DNA of 64,000 bases from Bisporella sp. PMI_857 (Eukaryota; Ascomycota; Leotiomycetes; Helotiales; Helotiaceae): positions 682,001 through 746,000 of the forward strand of contig JAJSPD010000018.1 of the NCBI GenBank assembly GCA_021307315.1, given 5' to 3'. A model generated the notes under the pieces. The model saw only the letters and a list, made by a program, of their open reading frames with translations, did no database searches and was not told the origin of the DNA. Both the position numbers and the translations under genes were made by a program. Shown here piece after piece: positions 11,490 to 23,776 of the stretch; within the stretch, counting starts at the first letter, position 1; every line of letters begins with the position of its first letter.

Positions 11490-11849
11490 TCAAATCATGA
11501 GCTGACCAGATGAATCGAATTTCAAGAAATTACCAAAAGTATAGGGGCAATCATGATTACGCGTGTTCCCAACAGGACTACCACCTACCTCCCTTACCGT
11601 AAATTCTCGCATCTCGCTGTTCCCGTATACGAGCTGTACATGTGAGACCTTCACCAGGATCCGACACTCTGGAAGACTACTGCATGGTCTTGGAAGTTTC
11701 GGCTGAGACTCACTCATTGAGACGTGCTCCTGAACCCTTTGGAATAGCCTGGTATTTTCGTCATCAGAAAACGGGGTAGGTATCGAGGTCTCTGATTCCA
11801 AGAATGAAAGTCCTGCAGCACTACTAACTAGCCCACGTATGAACGGCAA
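11490..11849 (-). CDS. Possible hypothetical gene or gene fragment
   Basis: An open frame on the minus strand has a protein-like composition (TPFSDDENTRLFQRVQEHVS, VSHVQLVYGNSEMREFT). The frame opens at a non-ATG codon and is closed upstream by a stop, so a start would need an upstream exon or an internal ATG. A GTAAGG donor after EMREFT and a CAG acceptor before CTCATGATTTGA would give a short terminal exon. I do not recognise it. It may be a small gene, a relic or chance; I rate it as weak. Confidence 0.22.
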   Translation of the reverse strand: MPFIRGLVSSAAGLSFLESETSIPTPFSDDENTRLFQRVQEHVSMSESQPKLPRPCSSLPECRILVKVSHVQLVYGNSEMREFTVREVGGSPVGNTRNHDCPYTFGNFLKFDSSGQLMI

Positions 11850-12716
11850 TGTAGGGTCTTCGATATCCCGATCGTTGCCTCCACAACTACTTAGGGGGTA
11901 GGCTTCAGCGGTGAGTCCTTAATTGGTATCCATCTCATTATGGCTAGCAATCCATTGATCACATCACATTGATGAGCTCCCCCCAAAGAAGATGATGATC
12001 ATAACCTTATGAAACCTTAGCTGTAATATTGAGCCTGAGCTGTTGCATCCAGAGCTCAAGGTAAGAAGAACTGACAACGCTAAAATGTAGGAGATCACCA
12101 TGGCTGCTGGATGGGGATAGAGCATATAAATTTGTATATAGATATAGAGATATATAGGTGTATGCATATATATCTTGATGCTCGTTTGTAGATTGAGATG
12201 TAGCTATAGAGGTAGCCTAAATAATACAAGGACTTCTTTGGATGAGCATTTCAGGACCAAGGTTGACATAAACACTCTCGGAGCTTAATAAATCAGCCAA
12301 ACATCTAACTTATTTTACTTCCAGACCGCGTGCCCCCTTCTGAATTACCCCCCCCCTCTTCCTCCTCCTCCTCCTCCTTTAACACATCCCGCAGCTAAAA
12401 CTTATCCACGCTGACACATTTTATCTCTTCTTTCTCTTGTTCGTTTTTCCTTTTATAATCCTTTTTTTTTTCTCACGCGGCTGAATTACCGAGCAGCCTC
12501 CGTCCCAGCTGGTGAATCATTCTGGCCTGCGACCGAACAGTCACCCCAACTGGTATTGCTGCCTTAAATTTCTATCTAAGGCCACAATCTCTTGCACTAG
12601 TTTGGCCTCCAACGGGACCTTCCTCATCAACACTCTCTCATACAACCCCCATACCCCAACCCATCCACTCATATCAAGTCAACCACAGAACAACACAAGC
12701 ATAAACTCATATCGCC
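11850..12716. other. Upstream region and long leader of rho1
   Basis: No gene seen. It has an ATATAT-rich patch (12120-12180) and, within 370 bases of the rho1 start, a pyrimidine-rich block with a C-run, a (CCT)n tract and T-rich tracts (12430-12475). Pyrimidine-rich leaders are common upstream of highly expressed fungal genes. Confidence 0.5.
12348..12378. repeat. C-run and (CCT)n tract
   Basis: A run of nine C followed by TCTT and six CCT/CTC repeats, about 340-370 bases upstream of the rho1 ATG. It may be part of the rho1 promoter or 5' leader. Confidence 0.7.
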
Positions 12717-13826
12717 ATGGCAGAAATTCGCAGAAAGCTTGTCATTGTTGGTGATGGCGCGTATGTCACCAACCTCTGTCCCCTGAGGAAGTGCTATGAT
12801 GCTCAGCTTAGAGCATTTGGATTCTTCCTGAACTCAATCCCGTTGTTGAAATATAAACATTGAATGCTGACATCTCACTCATATAGTTGCGGAAAGACCT
12901 GTCTGTTGATGTAAGTATCTGCCCTGATCTTTGGATCCACTCTCTTGTACTCTCAAAAACGAAATGCTGATGACGACGCAGCGTATTCTCCAAAGGAACC
13001 TTTCCCGAAGTAAGCTCTCTCACCTGCCTCCCCCAATGCCTCAAATTCTACAACATCCCGTGGGGCATTCCTACGATGTCCTTGAGCTTGCGCGGCCTCG
13101 GAGCTATAGCTCTCACTATCTTAACATAGCTCTCACACCATCTCTAACGTACAACATAAATAATGGAATATGCTAATGGATCCGGTGTGCAGGTCTATGT
13201 CCCAACCGTTTTCGAGAACTATGTAGCCGATGTTGAGGTTGATGGGAAGCATGTCGAATTAGCTCTATGGGATACGGCTGGGCAAGAAGATTACGATCGT
13301 CTCCGACCTCTGTCATACCCAGATTCACATGTCATCCTTATTTGCTTCGCAGTCGACTCCCCAGATTCACTCGATAACGTTCAGGAGAAGGTACGGTAAT
13401 CTTACAGTTGTTTTAGGATTAAAGATGATAAGAACTTGCTGACACATGCTCCGTTGAATAGTGGATTTCCGAAGTCCTCCATTTCTGTCAAGGTCTTCCC
13501 ATCATTCTCGTTGGCTGCAAGAAGGATCTGCGTTACGACCAAAAGACTATTGAAGAGCTCCACAAGACTAGTCAGAAGCCTGTCACACCTGAACAGGTAA
13601 GAACATGCCATTTCCAGGCTGCATCAAATATGTAGAGACGACGGGTTTTGGCAGCAGCTAATACATTTTTCTATAGGGTGAGGAGATCCGCAAGAAGATC
13701 GGTGCCTACAAGTATCTTGAATGCTCAGCAAAGACAAATGAGGGTGTCCGTGAGGTGTTCGAACACGCTACACGTGCTGCACTTTTGACAAAGAAGAAGA
13801 AGGATAAGAAGTGCATTCTCCTGTAA
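12717..13826 (+). CDS. rho1: Rho1 small GTPase
   Basis: Master regulator of cell-wall synthesis (beta-glucan synthase activator), protein kinase C signalling and actin in fungi; acts at the plasma membrane. Six exons: 12717-12760, 12887-12910, 12982-13009, 13193-13390, 13462-13596, 13677-13826 (579 nt, 192 aa; the family is about 193 aa). Seen: P-loop GDGACGKT (residues 12-19, split by introns 1 and 2), switch [27 protein letters not shown] for switch II, guanine-binding GCKKDL and ECSAKT, a polybasic tail KKKKDKK and CaaX box CILL, whose final Leu predicts geranylgeranylation. Exons 2 and 3 are only 24 and 28 nt. The sequence is Rho1-like rather than Cdc42 or Rac. Its long pyrimidine-rich leader suggests strong constitutive expression. 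Confidence 0.97.
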
Positions 13827-14906
13827 ATGTACCATTGTCGGCTTCTCCTCTTTAATGCGATCGAATTCTCTATACAACGAACATGGCTCCTTGAGGGGTG
13901 TACGGAGTGCTTTCCGGGATGAAATACGTGCTCTGAGAAGTTTTGCATGGCTCCTCTTTTCATGGTCTATCATCTTTCCAGTAACCTTTTGTGGAATAAC
14001 TCCCAAATCCTCCTCGCTAAACATCCAAACTCTTACCTACACGACCGGCGTGCTGCTCTTCTTCCTCTCTTGATTCGGATACATCTTGGCATGGGGGCAT
14101 CTTTTTCCGCTATGCTGGCTATTTCTGCTGCGTCTTTTTTGCGAGATCTTTATTTGCGTCTCTTTGTTTCTCTGCGTAAGAGGGAAATATGGTGTCATAC
14201 GCCGCATCTAGCTGCTGCGTCTCTTCCTTGGTGTGTGTTGGGGGCAGGCAGGGCTAAGGGATACGCATTTTGTAAGGTGTAATAGCAATAGGCGTAGTTA
14301 ACAAGAGATGTTTTTGAGATACCATTCTTTCACTAGCTCCTTCATCTGTTTGCAAACTACCATTCGGCAATGTTGTGGTAACACCATGACATCGCAATAC
14401 CCAACACTAGATAGTATCCGTATCACTTCTCACACCCATGTTCCTCATTTATATAAGCCATGTTCTCCAACGATGAACCTCTCATATTTTTAGCATGTCG
14501 CCCAGAATGGCAATTCACAGTTCAAGTTGTTAAGCCCGTGGCTATCAAGAGTTCTGCTGAGGCACGAAAGCTGGAAAGTTGATCTCTATTTTAAAAGGTA
14601 AGCAGAGTTGAGTAGCTACCTACTACATATCCCCACATCCCCGGTGGCTTGAAAGATCCCGTTGCAAAGTCTGCTCAAACTGGGTCCTTCTATCTTTACA
14701 TGAGCAGAGCCACAATGCCGAGAAACCCAAAAAGCAACCCGCGAAAACACTTGCCAGGATGGAAGAAGGTGAGTGTGCGTGCGGCTACAGTGAGTGGTTT
14801 GGCAGGTCTTCTAGGCATAGCACAGTTATAACCAGCACATGATGGTCCATTGTTGTCCTGATGTCTCACCGTCGGTTCCTAGATCACGCTACTTCGTAAT
14901 AGCTGG

Positions 14907-14930
14907 GTGTGTGTGTGTGTGTGTGTGTGT
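14907..14930. repeat. (GT)12 microsatellite
   Basis: Twelve perfect GT dinucleotides, followed 48 bases later by the T/G homopolymer block. Confidence 0.95.
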
Positions 14931-14968
14931 CAGTGACGAGCGGTAAATCATGATGCGGCACGAGTTGG

Positions 14969-14991
14969 TTTTTTTTTGGGGGGGGGGGGGG
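14969..14991. repeat. T9-G14 homopolymer block
   Basis: Nine T followed directly by fourteen G. Runs of G this long are rare and often mis-sized in sequencing, so the exact length is uncertain. Confidence 0.9.
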
Positions 14992-15931
14992 ATTTTTTAT
15001 AAATAAAAAAAGGGCTCGTTGCCTTCTCTACGTTCGGATGCTCAGGTACTATGCTTACAGCAGAGTTATAGGGAGATAACGCCAAATGTTCACATATATC
15101 GTAACCATTTCGTTGTGGCAACGTTGCGGTAGCTCGATTAAAATGTCTAGGCAGGCTGGCGGACCAGTAGTTTATGCCTTTTTCAGCCATATTAAAGAGC
15201 TACAGACGACGACAAGCGCAGGCCATGAATGGGCATGGATGGCTATTAGGTTTTGTTAGCAAAGAACCTCTCTGGGCATAGTGATAGATGCTGTTTGTGG
15301 TTGACGAAAGTCTGGCGGTGACAAGTTGATCACTTCTCTGGCAGCAGCTCTCCAGGCGAACCGGCTCAGAGAGCCAGAGTTGCTGCTTGCATACACCAAG
15401 GTTTGATTGCATTGTACTTCTTCAACCTTACTCACGAGAAGACTCACAGTTGAAATATGGCTGCTTGCTCGTTTAATTTGACGGGTTGCTCGACTGCTGT
15501 TCAGAGTGGACCTGCAGTGAATCCCATTGAAGGGTACAGTAGTAGAATCTGACAAAAATGGCGTTATTGATTATTGACAAGGTTTTCTCAAAGTTCATCC
15601 TGAACAGCGAAGGGAGGTCGACCACTGTTTTGCTTCTTGGGCGTGTGCAATCGCGGAGGGAACTTGGCTCTTAACTGGAGGAGCTAGGTACATGGGCGAG
15701 GAGACGGTAATCAGAAGGGTGTTCCCAAGTTCAATGAACTACCATGCGGTTTTCCACAATACCTAGTCTACCGGGGCAACACAGACCGTAAGATGAACAT
15801 GCTAGAAAGCACCTCTTCATCAATCAACCATGGAACAAACATCTTTTATTGATCTCTATAGCAAAATAAGTCATACAATAGCTAGTAATGCATACCTCTC
15901 TAATCCGCAAGGCTTTTATTTAATGTACATT

Positions 15932-17618
15932 CTATTTGCATTGTGCGGGTCCTCCTTCATCAGACACCATCTTTGCAACCGCTTGTATCAAGCTAATGCC
16001 CATGACTATGAATCCAAACACCACACACACCATAGCCGGTATAGTCTTCCAACTCCTTGTACTCAACTTTATATAACACAACGGCGGCAATATATATGCC
16101 AGCGCACATGCGCTCGTAGCCCCAATCAGCTCGAATACAGCACCGAGATCACACGTGATAAGACTCAATGTCATAGCACTGACCACCAGGCTCGTCGAGA
16201 ATATGAGATGCAGATTCATGTTGAACGGCTCCCCAGGGAAGTAATAATGCGTCATGACCTCTCGACAGACGAACGCCTCAAGGGGCAATGTGGTGAGCAT
16301 GTTGAGCCCAAAGCAAAAACGAGCGATATTGACCATGATGTTGTCTTCGGGGAAGTTATTGAGGACATTACCTTGTGTAAGAGAACCGAAGGTTAGGAAG
16401 CCGGCCAGCGCCATCAGGAGGCAGGCGACCATGGAAACGGTGGTGCTAAAGTGGGTTACTTTGGCAAAGCGGTCAATGGTAGGTGTTTTGAGGGAGCCGT
16501 AGATGAGGAGCGAATTATGGTGGCAGACGAATGCTAGAGATATTAGAAGAATGATGTAACAGAGGTCATTGGCACTTACCGAATGAGATGACCCCAATGG
16601 CTTGAAACACGCCGCCATTTATCGTCCATAGAGGCGTACTGAAAGTACCTTTAGATTCCGCAGGAACGAAGAACCCTTGCGTAACCACTGTGACGAGAAT
16701 GACTATCATGCTAATCAGTGCTAAAGTGCTTGCTTTTGCTAGCTGCTTTCGTCAGCTAACTTCCACCACCTCAGTCCGAACAAGAATTACCTTTGCAATA
16801 TCTCTGTAAAGACTAAGCGGATAGCTCACTCCCAGAATGAATATCACAATAACAGCCCTTCTGTTGACTAGAAGGCTTAACACAGGTATTCCCTTCAAGC
16901 CCGGGAACAAAGCAGCCAGGACATGCGGAATCGAATCCCCCACTATGATTCCGAAAGCCACCATGCCCCCAAACGCAAACGCCCACTGTGCAATGGAGAT
17001 GGCAATCAATCCCGTCTTCCCGAAGCAATGCTCTACCGTCCCTTGGAAGCTGTTGCTTCCGCTCAACTTGCTGTTTATAACAATAAGCCGAATGGTCCAG
17101 TCGACGGTGATTGTGAGCAAGATGAGAAGTATAACACCGGTCAGAAGCCCGGCCTGCCGGAAAGCGTAGGGCTGTCCTATGATGCCTGCTCCGATGATGG
17201 AATTCGCCATATTCATAAACGCAGAGCGCATCCCAGACTTCGGTCGCTGTCTTTCTCGCTCCGCCCATTCGTGTACATCCTCTCCACTGCCCCAAGGACT
17301 ATTCGCGAGCGTCACAGACGGCGCCTCGATATCCGTGAGAAGCGGCGAATAGGTTGGACGAGGATCTCGCCGCCCGGACAGCGGCGAATTGTATGCTGGA
17401 GGAGCAGCTTCATCGGCACCGTCATCTATCTCCGGCGGTAGATCAAAGCGTACTCGATTCGGCGTTCGTGGTGTTCGAGGCTCCTCATGCTGTTCATGTA
17501 CGACAATATCTTCTTCGTCTGAGGAATTGTCTGCGAGCAGCCCTCGGTCCTCCTCATTTATGGGGCCATTGGAAATTTCTCCATCCCTCCTTGCGCTGCT
17601 ATGTTTGGCCTGGGCCAT
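15932..17618 (-). CDS. Vacuolar-type amino acid transporter (AVT/SLC38 family)
   Basis: Member of the amino acid/auxin permease superfamily, probably a vacuolar proton/amino acid antiporter or exporter. Three exons on the minus strand: 16791-17618, 16580-16742, 15932-16533 (1593 nt, 530 aa). The first about 125 residues are cytosolic and charged (EEDRGLLADNSSDEED, RTPRTPNRVRF). The permease core then starts with the family signature FMNMANSIIGAGIIGQPYAF and continues through about ten or eleven hydrophobic helices, including AFVCHHNSLLIYGSL and AFVCREVMTHYYFPGEPFN. Both introns are GT-AG and phases close. Sequence suggests the AVT5/6/SLC38 branch, but I cannot fix the paralogue or substrate from the sequence. 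Its downstream neighbour on the plus strand is rho1, with a 2.1-kb gap. Confidence 0.9.
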
Positions 17619-18487
17619 ACTGCTATCAAGAAGGCATTATTGTCTGAGATGGAGAGGTCTTTTGAAAGCAGTCAGCCCTTGTCATATTCCTTGGCAAGGC
17701 GACGAGGCTGACTTGCGTGTCATGATACGTTTGTGCTCTATCTTACCAGAATCTCATCAGTATTATTGGTTATTTTTTATGGAGTGTCATATTTTCTGTG
17801 CCTACCGTTCTCAATGATATCTGTTATTGTGTTGCCCAAAAAAACCCCCCCCTACCTCTGAAATCAGCATAAGGAATACTTTAAATCTGCTACTATTCAC
17901 CGTACAGTGTCGACATATCAGCCTTCATCATCGCCTTCATGATGTACTTGAATGCAGCTCAGGAAATGTTGTTTACTTTAGTCCAATACCTTATGGTGAC
18001 TTGTGGGAAGTATTTGTTCAGTCTTGAAAGCTGTTCGCGCACTTTGCCTTTTTCTTGGCTTGAGACATTGCGACAAATACATCTGGAGCAAATTTCATGG
18101 TCTATTATTTATTTACGCGACCTTTAGAATGTACAAAATGGCGTTTTACCGCCTGCTTTTTCATGTCCAGGATATAGCCTGCACCTGATGCCCAACCGAT
18201 GCTATGCTCGCTATAATTACAAATAGGAGATCATCCGAAGGGATGCTCATTTTATTCCAAGATGTATGCTGGTCGACCGCTCCGAATCTGGAGGCTGGTA
18301 CCAATCTAGGAAGGTATCATGCTAAAGTTCATGTATGGAACTAATGGTCCAGGTAATACATGCATGAAAATCCGCCGATGTGAATGTGGTATGGCTTGGG
18401 AAAGCCGCGAATGGGTATCCCGATATGGATGGAATGTATGAAAGAGCATGGACTATGGAAGTTCTTGATCCACGGAAGACGAGGTGT
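17619..18487. other. Upstream region of the amino acid transporter gene
   Basis: 869 bases between two minus-strand genes: promoter of the transporter and 3' UTR of the aspartic protease. A C-run lies near 17843. Short open frames here have no supporting features. Confidence 0.5.
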
Positions 18488-20603
18488 TCAGGTAACAAGT
18501 GTGATGAGTGAGATGATCGTGGTTAAGGCACTGAGAAAGCTATAGCTGAGTCTCGCAGCAAGAGCTTCCTTATCAGCTGCTGAGGTGGCTGTGGAATCTG
18601 TGGACGATTGTGCGGCAGTTGGGGACGGTCCTGAGGTTTGATGTCCGTTCAGTCCCTGACCAGAAGGTGCAGTATTTGAGCTGCCTGGTGCAGCAGTGGT
18701 CAAAGCTTCAGAGCTAGCGGTCCCAAGAGTAGTGGGAGATCCTGCGGAGTTTCCATTAGATTGTGTATCTGTGGGCCTAGGACTTGAAGTATCCATAACA
18801 AAAGTGTTTGGAAGTGTGGTAGAACTGAGCCCAGGAATAGGACCAATTCCAGTCATAGAGGAAGAAACGGAAGGAGTTTGCCCACCAGTAGGATCGGATG
18901 ATGTAGACGATGTTGAGGATGCAGCTGAGACACCGAGACTTGCCGCTAGCCCTATGCTTTGATTAGCCTAATTTTTTTACGTCTGGGGAAATGTACTTAC
19001 CAACGCGGCTTCCATCTATATCAAATACAGCATAGACATTCTTGAGAAAGGTGTCTCCTAATAACCAAGCTCCGGACACAATTTGAATTCCATATATGTT
19101 GCTAGTACATTTTCCACTAACTTCTGGGCTAACCCAATCCTTAGCAGATACAGTGTATTTTGTACCAGAAAATGTGAAGTAGACCGAATCAGTCGTGCTG
19201 CACGGTACATTGTAAGTAATGCCGTCGTTCGATACAGCCCCTGGCACCGAGGCGTGGAAAGTCTTTGCATCTGCAGGGGGAACAAAGATGAACGATGTTC
19301 CTGTATCTAGGTAGGCCAAACGACTGGGGACCTCGCTCTTTTGATCTCCCAACCCAACATTATCGAACGGAATCGCCCAGTCTCTCTCGGCATTATCAGA
19401 CACAGGTGTGTACTTAAGATCACCACTGAATTTGGCGGTATTGGGCTTTCCGAAATTGATCTCGCCAGTATTTGGCCCGTCTGCGGCTCGGTTGATGCCG
19501 ATACCAAATACGTTGGATGTTAAGAGTTTGGATGAGACCAAAGATTCTACAAAGTTAGGATAATCCCCTTCCAATTTTGACAACCCTAGGATTCCATCGA
19601 TAGGGAAGTTATTGAAATCATCGCTTGTTTCATTGGCAACACCGAAGGTCAACGGTACTTTAAGGCCTGCGATAGTGAATGAATCTGTGGCCATTGTTCC
19701 TTTAACCTTTTGGTTGGTGAGAATTAGCCATCATTTCGTAAACTGCCAATGCCTGGCCGACTCTACCCATGAATGAGAAAATTTAAGGGTATTGAAGTTA
19801 TAAAGCTTCCGAGTCCGACCTACGGTCAATGATATTTGTAGGGGTTATACTTACATCGCCTGTGCCATAACCGATATCGAGTTCGCCCGGTGCATCGTGA
19901 TACGTTGTCGAATCTGAAGGACCAAAGGTGTTGTGATTTTTGCACGGCTGTGACGTACAACTGGCTCCCATGACCCAAGTCTGGCCAGCTCCAGTGTCTA
20001 GAAGTAGTTGATATGGAGTGCTTCTGGTACCAAGGTAAATTTCTGCAAAGTACGAGTAATCAGTGCCATCTTGATTGATGCCTGCACTATTTTCCTGTGT
20101 CGGAATAGCTGCTTTGACCATGGGGTACTTGTTCTCTCGAGTCGAGACCTTGGGAATTTCATGCATGATCATTCCGAGAGGTGGAAGCAGTTTGGTAGGA
20201 GTAACACGACGCAACAGCTTTCCCACCGCGGATCCCAAACTATGATCTTTTGATTCCGGTTCTTTTCTTGGGGAATTGTTTACATTCGACCTGTCGTTGA
20301 CTTCGTATTTGCGGATCAAGCGTTCGGCTACTTCCCTCACATGAACATCGTGGGGAACACGCGCTTCCTGACGTTCAAGTTAGCATACTCTCCAAGATGT
20401 TTCATCCAGTTTGCAAGTACCTTGCGCGGCCGTTGTACCAGCCTCAGCGTCGAAGCAACGTTGGCTATATTTTCAGTCTCCGCACGTTTGGACGGACTGC
20501 AGGTATGGTCCTCCACACATCTCCACTCTGGATAGTAGAAGAATGCGGCGGTGGCAGACTGCACAAATGCTAATATGACAAACACGAAACTGTAGACCAA
20601 CAT
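18488..20603 (-). CDS. GPI-anchored aspartic protease (pepsin family A1)
   Basis: Secreted or cell-surface aspartic endopeptidase, probably yapsin/OpsB-like, acting at the wall or membrane. Four exons on the minus strand: 20421-20603, 19855-20367, 19001-19706, 18488-18951 (1866 nt, 621 aa). Signal peptide MLVYSFVFVILAFVQSATAA (residues 1-20). The pro-region carries basic sites (PSKRAE, then an Arg/Lys-rich stretch). Two catalytic motifs are seen: LLLDTGAGQTW and AYLDTGTSFIFVP. The core ends near VYAVFDIDGSRVG. A Ser/Thr/Gly-rich stalk of about 130 residues and a hydrophobic end (SYSFLSALTTIISLITLVT) fit GPI attachment. Intron 3 joins the core to the stalk, so a secreted form could arise by alternative splicing (inference). 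The acceptor for exon 3 is AAAAG before GTTAAAGGAAC, chosen because it keeps the frame. Confidence 0.9.
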
Positions 20604-21169
20604 ATTGGCGATGTTGGGCCTATCCCTAGTGAATGCTCAGATAAGCAGTTGCTAGGCTAGATGCTGCCGTGATGAAAGTCTGTTCCGGGAAATTCAATAC
20701 TATGTCGGGGACCAGGAGGAACGGTTGAAGATTTCCAGTTCACTAGGATAAAGAGTCCAACTAATTTCCAAGCCAATCCAGCTTTGTCGATCGTATGGTA
20801 AGGTGAATGAATAGTTTTGCACGACTATTGCTATCTCTTTGGCCAATCCGGGGATATCTGGCAAACGATGACTGAGAACGAGTACCGGACTCCTTAGAGG
20901 ATGGATTATTAGGATTATTATTGGTGACACATAAGAACAGTAATGTACAAAGCAGTTTCGAAGACAATTAAGGCGTCGAGGCTGCAGGGTTTGAGTGATG
21001 TCTGAAGATGCTGTATAAATGACCCAAGAAGCTGGAAGATTATAAACGACGAGGCAAAGACAGGAAACGAAGGAAGAAATGGCAGAACAGTGCAAATCGA
21101 CTCTTGAAGGATCTTGTTCAAAAGGAAATGCACATGAAGGGAAAGTGCGAGGTGGTGGTTGAGGGGGGG

Positions 21170-21198
21170 AAGGAGGAGGAGGAGGAGGAGGAGGAGGA
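21170..21198. repeat. (GGA)n microsatellite
   Basis: Nine or so GGA repeats within a purine-rich block that extends to about 21300. Confidence 0.9.
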
Positions 21199-21631
21199 AA
21201 GGTGGAGGCGGAGGTGGAGTAGGAGAAAGAGGAGGAGAAGAGAGCAAGAGGAGTATATCGATGATGAAGCAGCACAGAGCAAGAGAGAGTGAGAAGGGAG
21301 AAGGAGGGTGAACATCCAATAAGAGCTTGTAATTGGGGGTCTAGGGTTGAGAGTAATACAGCGCAATAGAGTAGTCCCAAGTAGGTGCAGTGCAGTGCAG
21401 GAATAGTACAGTATCCGTAGAGTAGTAGCAGCAGCCGTGAGCAGTGAGTGGTGGACAGGGCGGTGGTGGGAGGTAGATGTGGATGTGGATATGACAGTGT
21501 TTTAATGGTTAGTGGTGATTGGTGGTTGGTGATTAGTGTTGGTGCTGGGGCGTTGATCATCTCTCCAAGCTCACCCACATTACCTCACCGTCGTAAACGA
21601 GGAGAAGAGCTCTCCTCTTCCTGGTTGGCCC

Positions 21632-21692
<61 letters not shown>
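21632..21692. repeat. A28 followed by (GA)16
   Basis: Twenty-eight A directly followed by about sixteen GA dinucleotides, in total 61 bases of pure purine. The exact homopolymer length may be affected by sequencing. Confidence 0.93.
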
Positions 21693-21693
<1 letters not shown>

Positions 21694-22411
21694 ATGCTGC
21701 AGGGGACCCTAAAAAAATACTTGGCACCGGAGCTAAGGTCAAGCCCTGTAAGCTTTTTATAATACTGTACCGCTACAGTACTGTTCAAAAATCCATAGGT
21801 AGTCTATTTTGCCCTAATGTATCTTTGCTTGAACTAATGACCTTGATTGAAAATCAAAGATATGGGGTTTTGATATGACTATTCTTTTTTTTCTCTCTCT
21901 CTCTCCAAATAGTACTTATAAATCTTCGTGTTCTGTTCCGCTTTGCCCCTGTCCTTTCCACCTTTTTCCCTAGCCTAGCGCCTTCAAATGCGCCTCCTCC
22001 CCATTCCGAATCAGCCGCCAACCTCGACCACACACATCTCCCATCCCAGCTACTAACTCTACAGTACTACACTACACTGCTACCATATCAAGGAGGCGTC
22101 AACTCCATGTCTTTACTTCCTCGACCAAGCCAATCATGCTTTCTCCTCACCCGACCGAGAATTAAACTTGTGGGACCTTAAGATGTCCGTGCGCTGCATC
22201 TTTTTTGGGTTGCTCATCTTTCACTTCCTTCCCCTGAGTACAGCAATGATGTGCAGCCTAAGAAAAGAGAATCCCGCTTTCTAGACGGGACAATGATTAA
22301 AATGGCCAGCTAGCTCTTCGCGTGGTCGCGAACCCGAAAGTAAATTAATAAAATCCGGGTTTGTTACGGTAGTACGATTGCGGCTGGGTTATACGTTGAC
22401 GATGTCCTCTG

Positions 22412-22440
22412 CAGTCAGTCAGTCAGTCAGTCAGTCAGTC
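22412..22440. repeat. (CAGT)7 tetranucleotide repeat
   Basis: Seven perfect CAGT units plus one base. No gene nearby. Confidence 0.95.
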
Positions 22441-23556
22441 CAATATCGATGAGATGAGCTGTCATTATTCATGCCCAAATTCGGTCTTCATCTTACTTAC
22501 TTATCTTTCTGCCCCAGCATGCTCATCCTGTGCATCCATTTTCGGCCATTTCCCCTGCGCCATCGATTGTTTTGCCAGGGCCTCTAACCGTCTGCCAAGA
22601 TATTAGATTATCCCATCTCAATCCGGCGCGAACGCGAGCGCCCATATCCAGGTTAAAATGTTTGTTGGTGTGCTTCAAATATCCGCTTAGTCCGATAAGT
22701 GCCAGCCGGTTCAGAATCCATGTTTCATACAGTACGTACTGGACCAGTCTGGACTGGGAAGTCTTTATTGTACAGTATTGAAGCTGACGCCGGCCAGTCT
22801 TCTTTCAAGGTTCCATTGCATCCTTGACACTCCGTCTGCCGTGGCATTTTCATTGTTACCTCGGGAAGCGCTCAGGGGACACAAGTTAACGTTCAATGTT
22901 CGACGCAAGCCATTTTGAGATCGTCATCTCCAAAGTCCCGCCTTAGATGTCGGTCGAATTTTACCTGATTCCCCATCGTCTGTTGTTTCACCATCCACGT
23001 TGTGGGCTCCAATTAGCTCTTTGCGTCGCCGTTCTTCTCCAGATCTACAGTTCACCGTTCAGCATCCCTAAGGGTCCGAATTGTAGATCATATCTTGGTT
23101 ATCAGGAGCCTAAAACCTAATCAAATAGATTTCTCATACGACTTGTCTTGAGGGGAAGTGCCGAAGATGCTCATCTCAATCTGTTTGCCCCATCACTCTC
23201 TCACGGGAACTGCACACTTTTGTCGGTGTGCTGCTGAGCTTTACAAGTACAATCTGGATTCTGAATTCTGTCACCTTTGTTACCTTGTGCTCACGATTTC
23301 GTTGAGAGATCAGTAGGACTTCTCAAACATTGTGTTTCAGGGTGACATGCTGTCTTTCAATCTCATGTTCGCATTTCTATACGAGCAAAAGTATACTTTA
23401 AGGTTTCAGCTAGAATGTCAGGTTTATAGAATGCTCAGTTACACAAACTCTAGTGCCATGAGGTGTAACGTGGCTGCTGCATGTGGTCGAAGCAAGGGAT
23501 TGACACCAAATGTGTTCTAGATCTAGATTGTAGCCTCTAGATAAGCCTCCCCTTAC

Positions 23557-23776
23557 TTATTGCATGTGATATGTCCGATATGTAAGCCTGACTGTCCTGA
23601 AGTGATGAATCGGAATCTCGCGTCCGAAGCTGTCCTTGAGTCCAATTCTTCGTCGATGTGCAACCATGCATGCTCAATCTCGAATAAGGCTTTGAATGCC
23701 CGGCATGTGTCGAAGCTATATGCGACATCCGAGACGGGAAGCACAAGCCACGAGGTATGTATAGATGCTTTATGAA
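23557..23776 (-). pseudogene. Exon-like fragment, unknown gene or relic
   Basis: A 220-base stretch on the minus strand reads as a protein-like frame (SWLVLPVSDVAYSF, AFKALFEIEHAWLHIDEELDS). It is bounded by a TTTCAG acceptor and a GTAAGG donor. No matching upstream or downstream exons could be joined with confidence, and no family is recognised. It may be an exon of an undetected gene or the remains of one. Confidence 0.22.

Larger units (their letters stand above)
13827..15931. other. 2.1-kb region without a recognised gene
   Basis: Between the 3' ends of rho1 (plus) and the amino acid transporter gene (minus). The longest frames (for example 14649-14831 plus, 15256-15555 minus) lack recognisable content or splice support. 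It contains a (GT)12 microsatellite and adjacent T9 and G14 homopolymers. The first few hundred bases are probably rho1 3' UTR. Confidence 0.5.

Noticed and set aside
15830..16396. 188-codon plus-strand frame
   Set aside because: It lies antisense to the transporter gene, whose membrane-protein frame and splice sites are convincing.
20700..21578. 292-codon minus-strand frame rich in Ser, Pro and Leu
   Set aside because: It is produced by purine-rich microsatellites (GGA and neighbours) on the other strand and shows no domain or splice structure.
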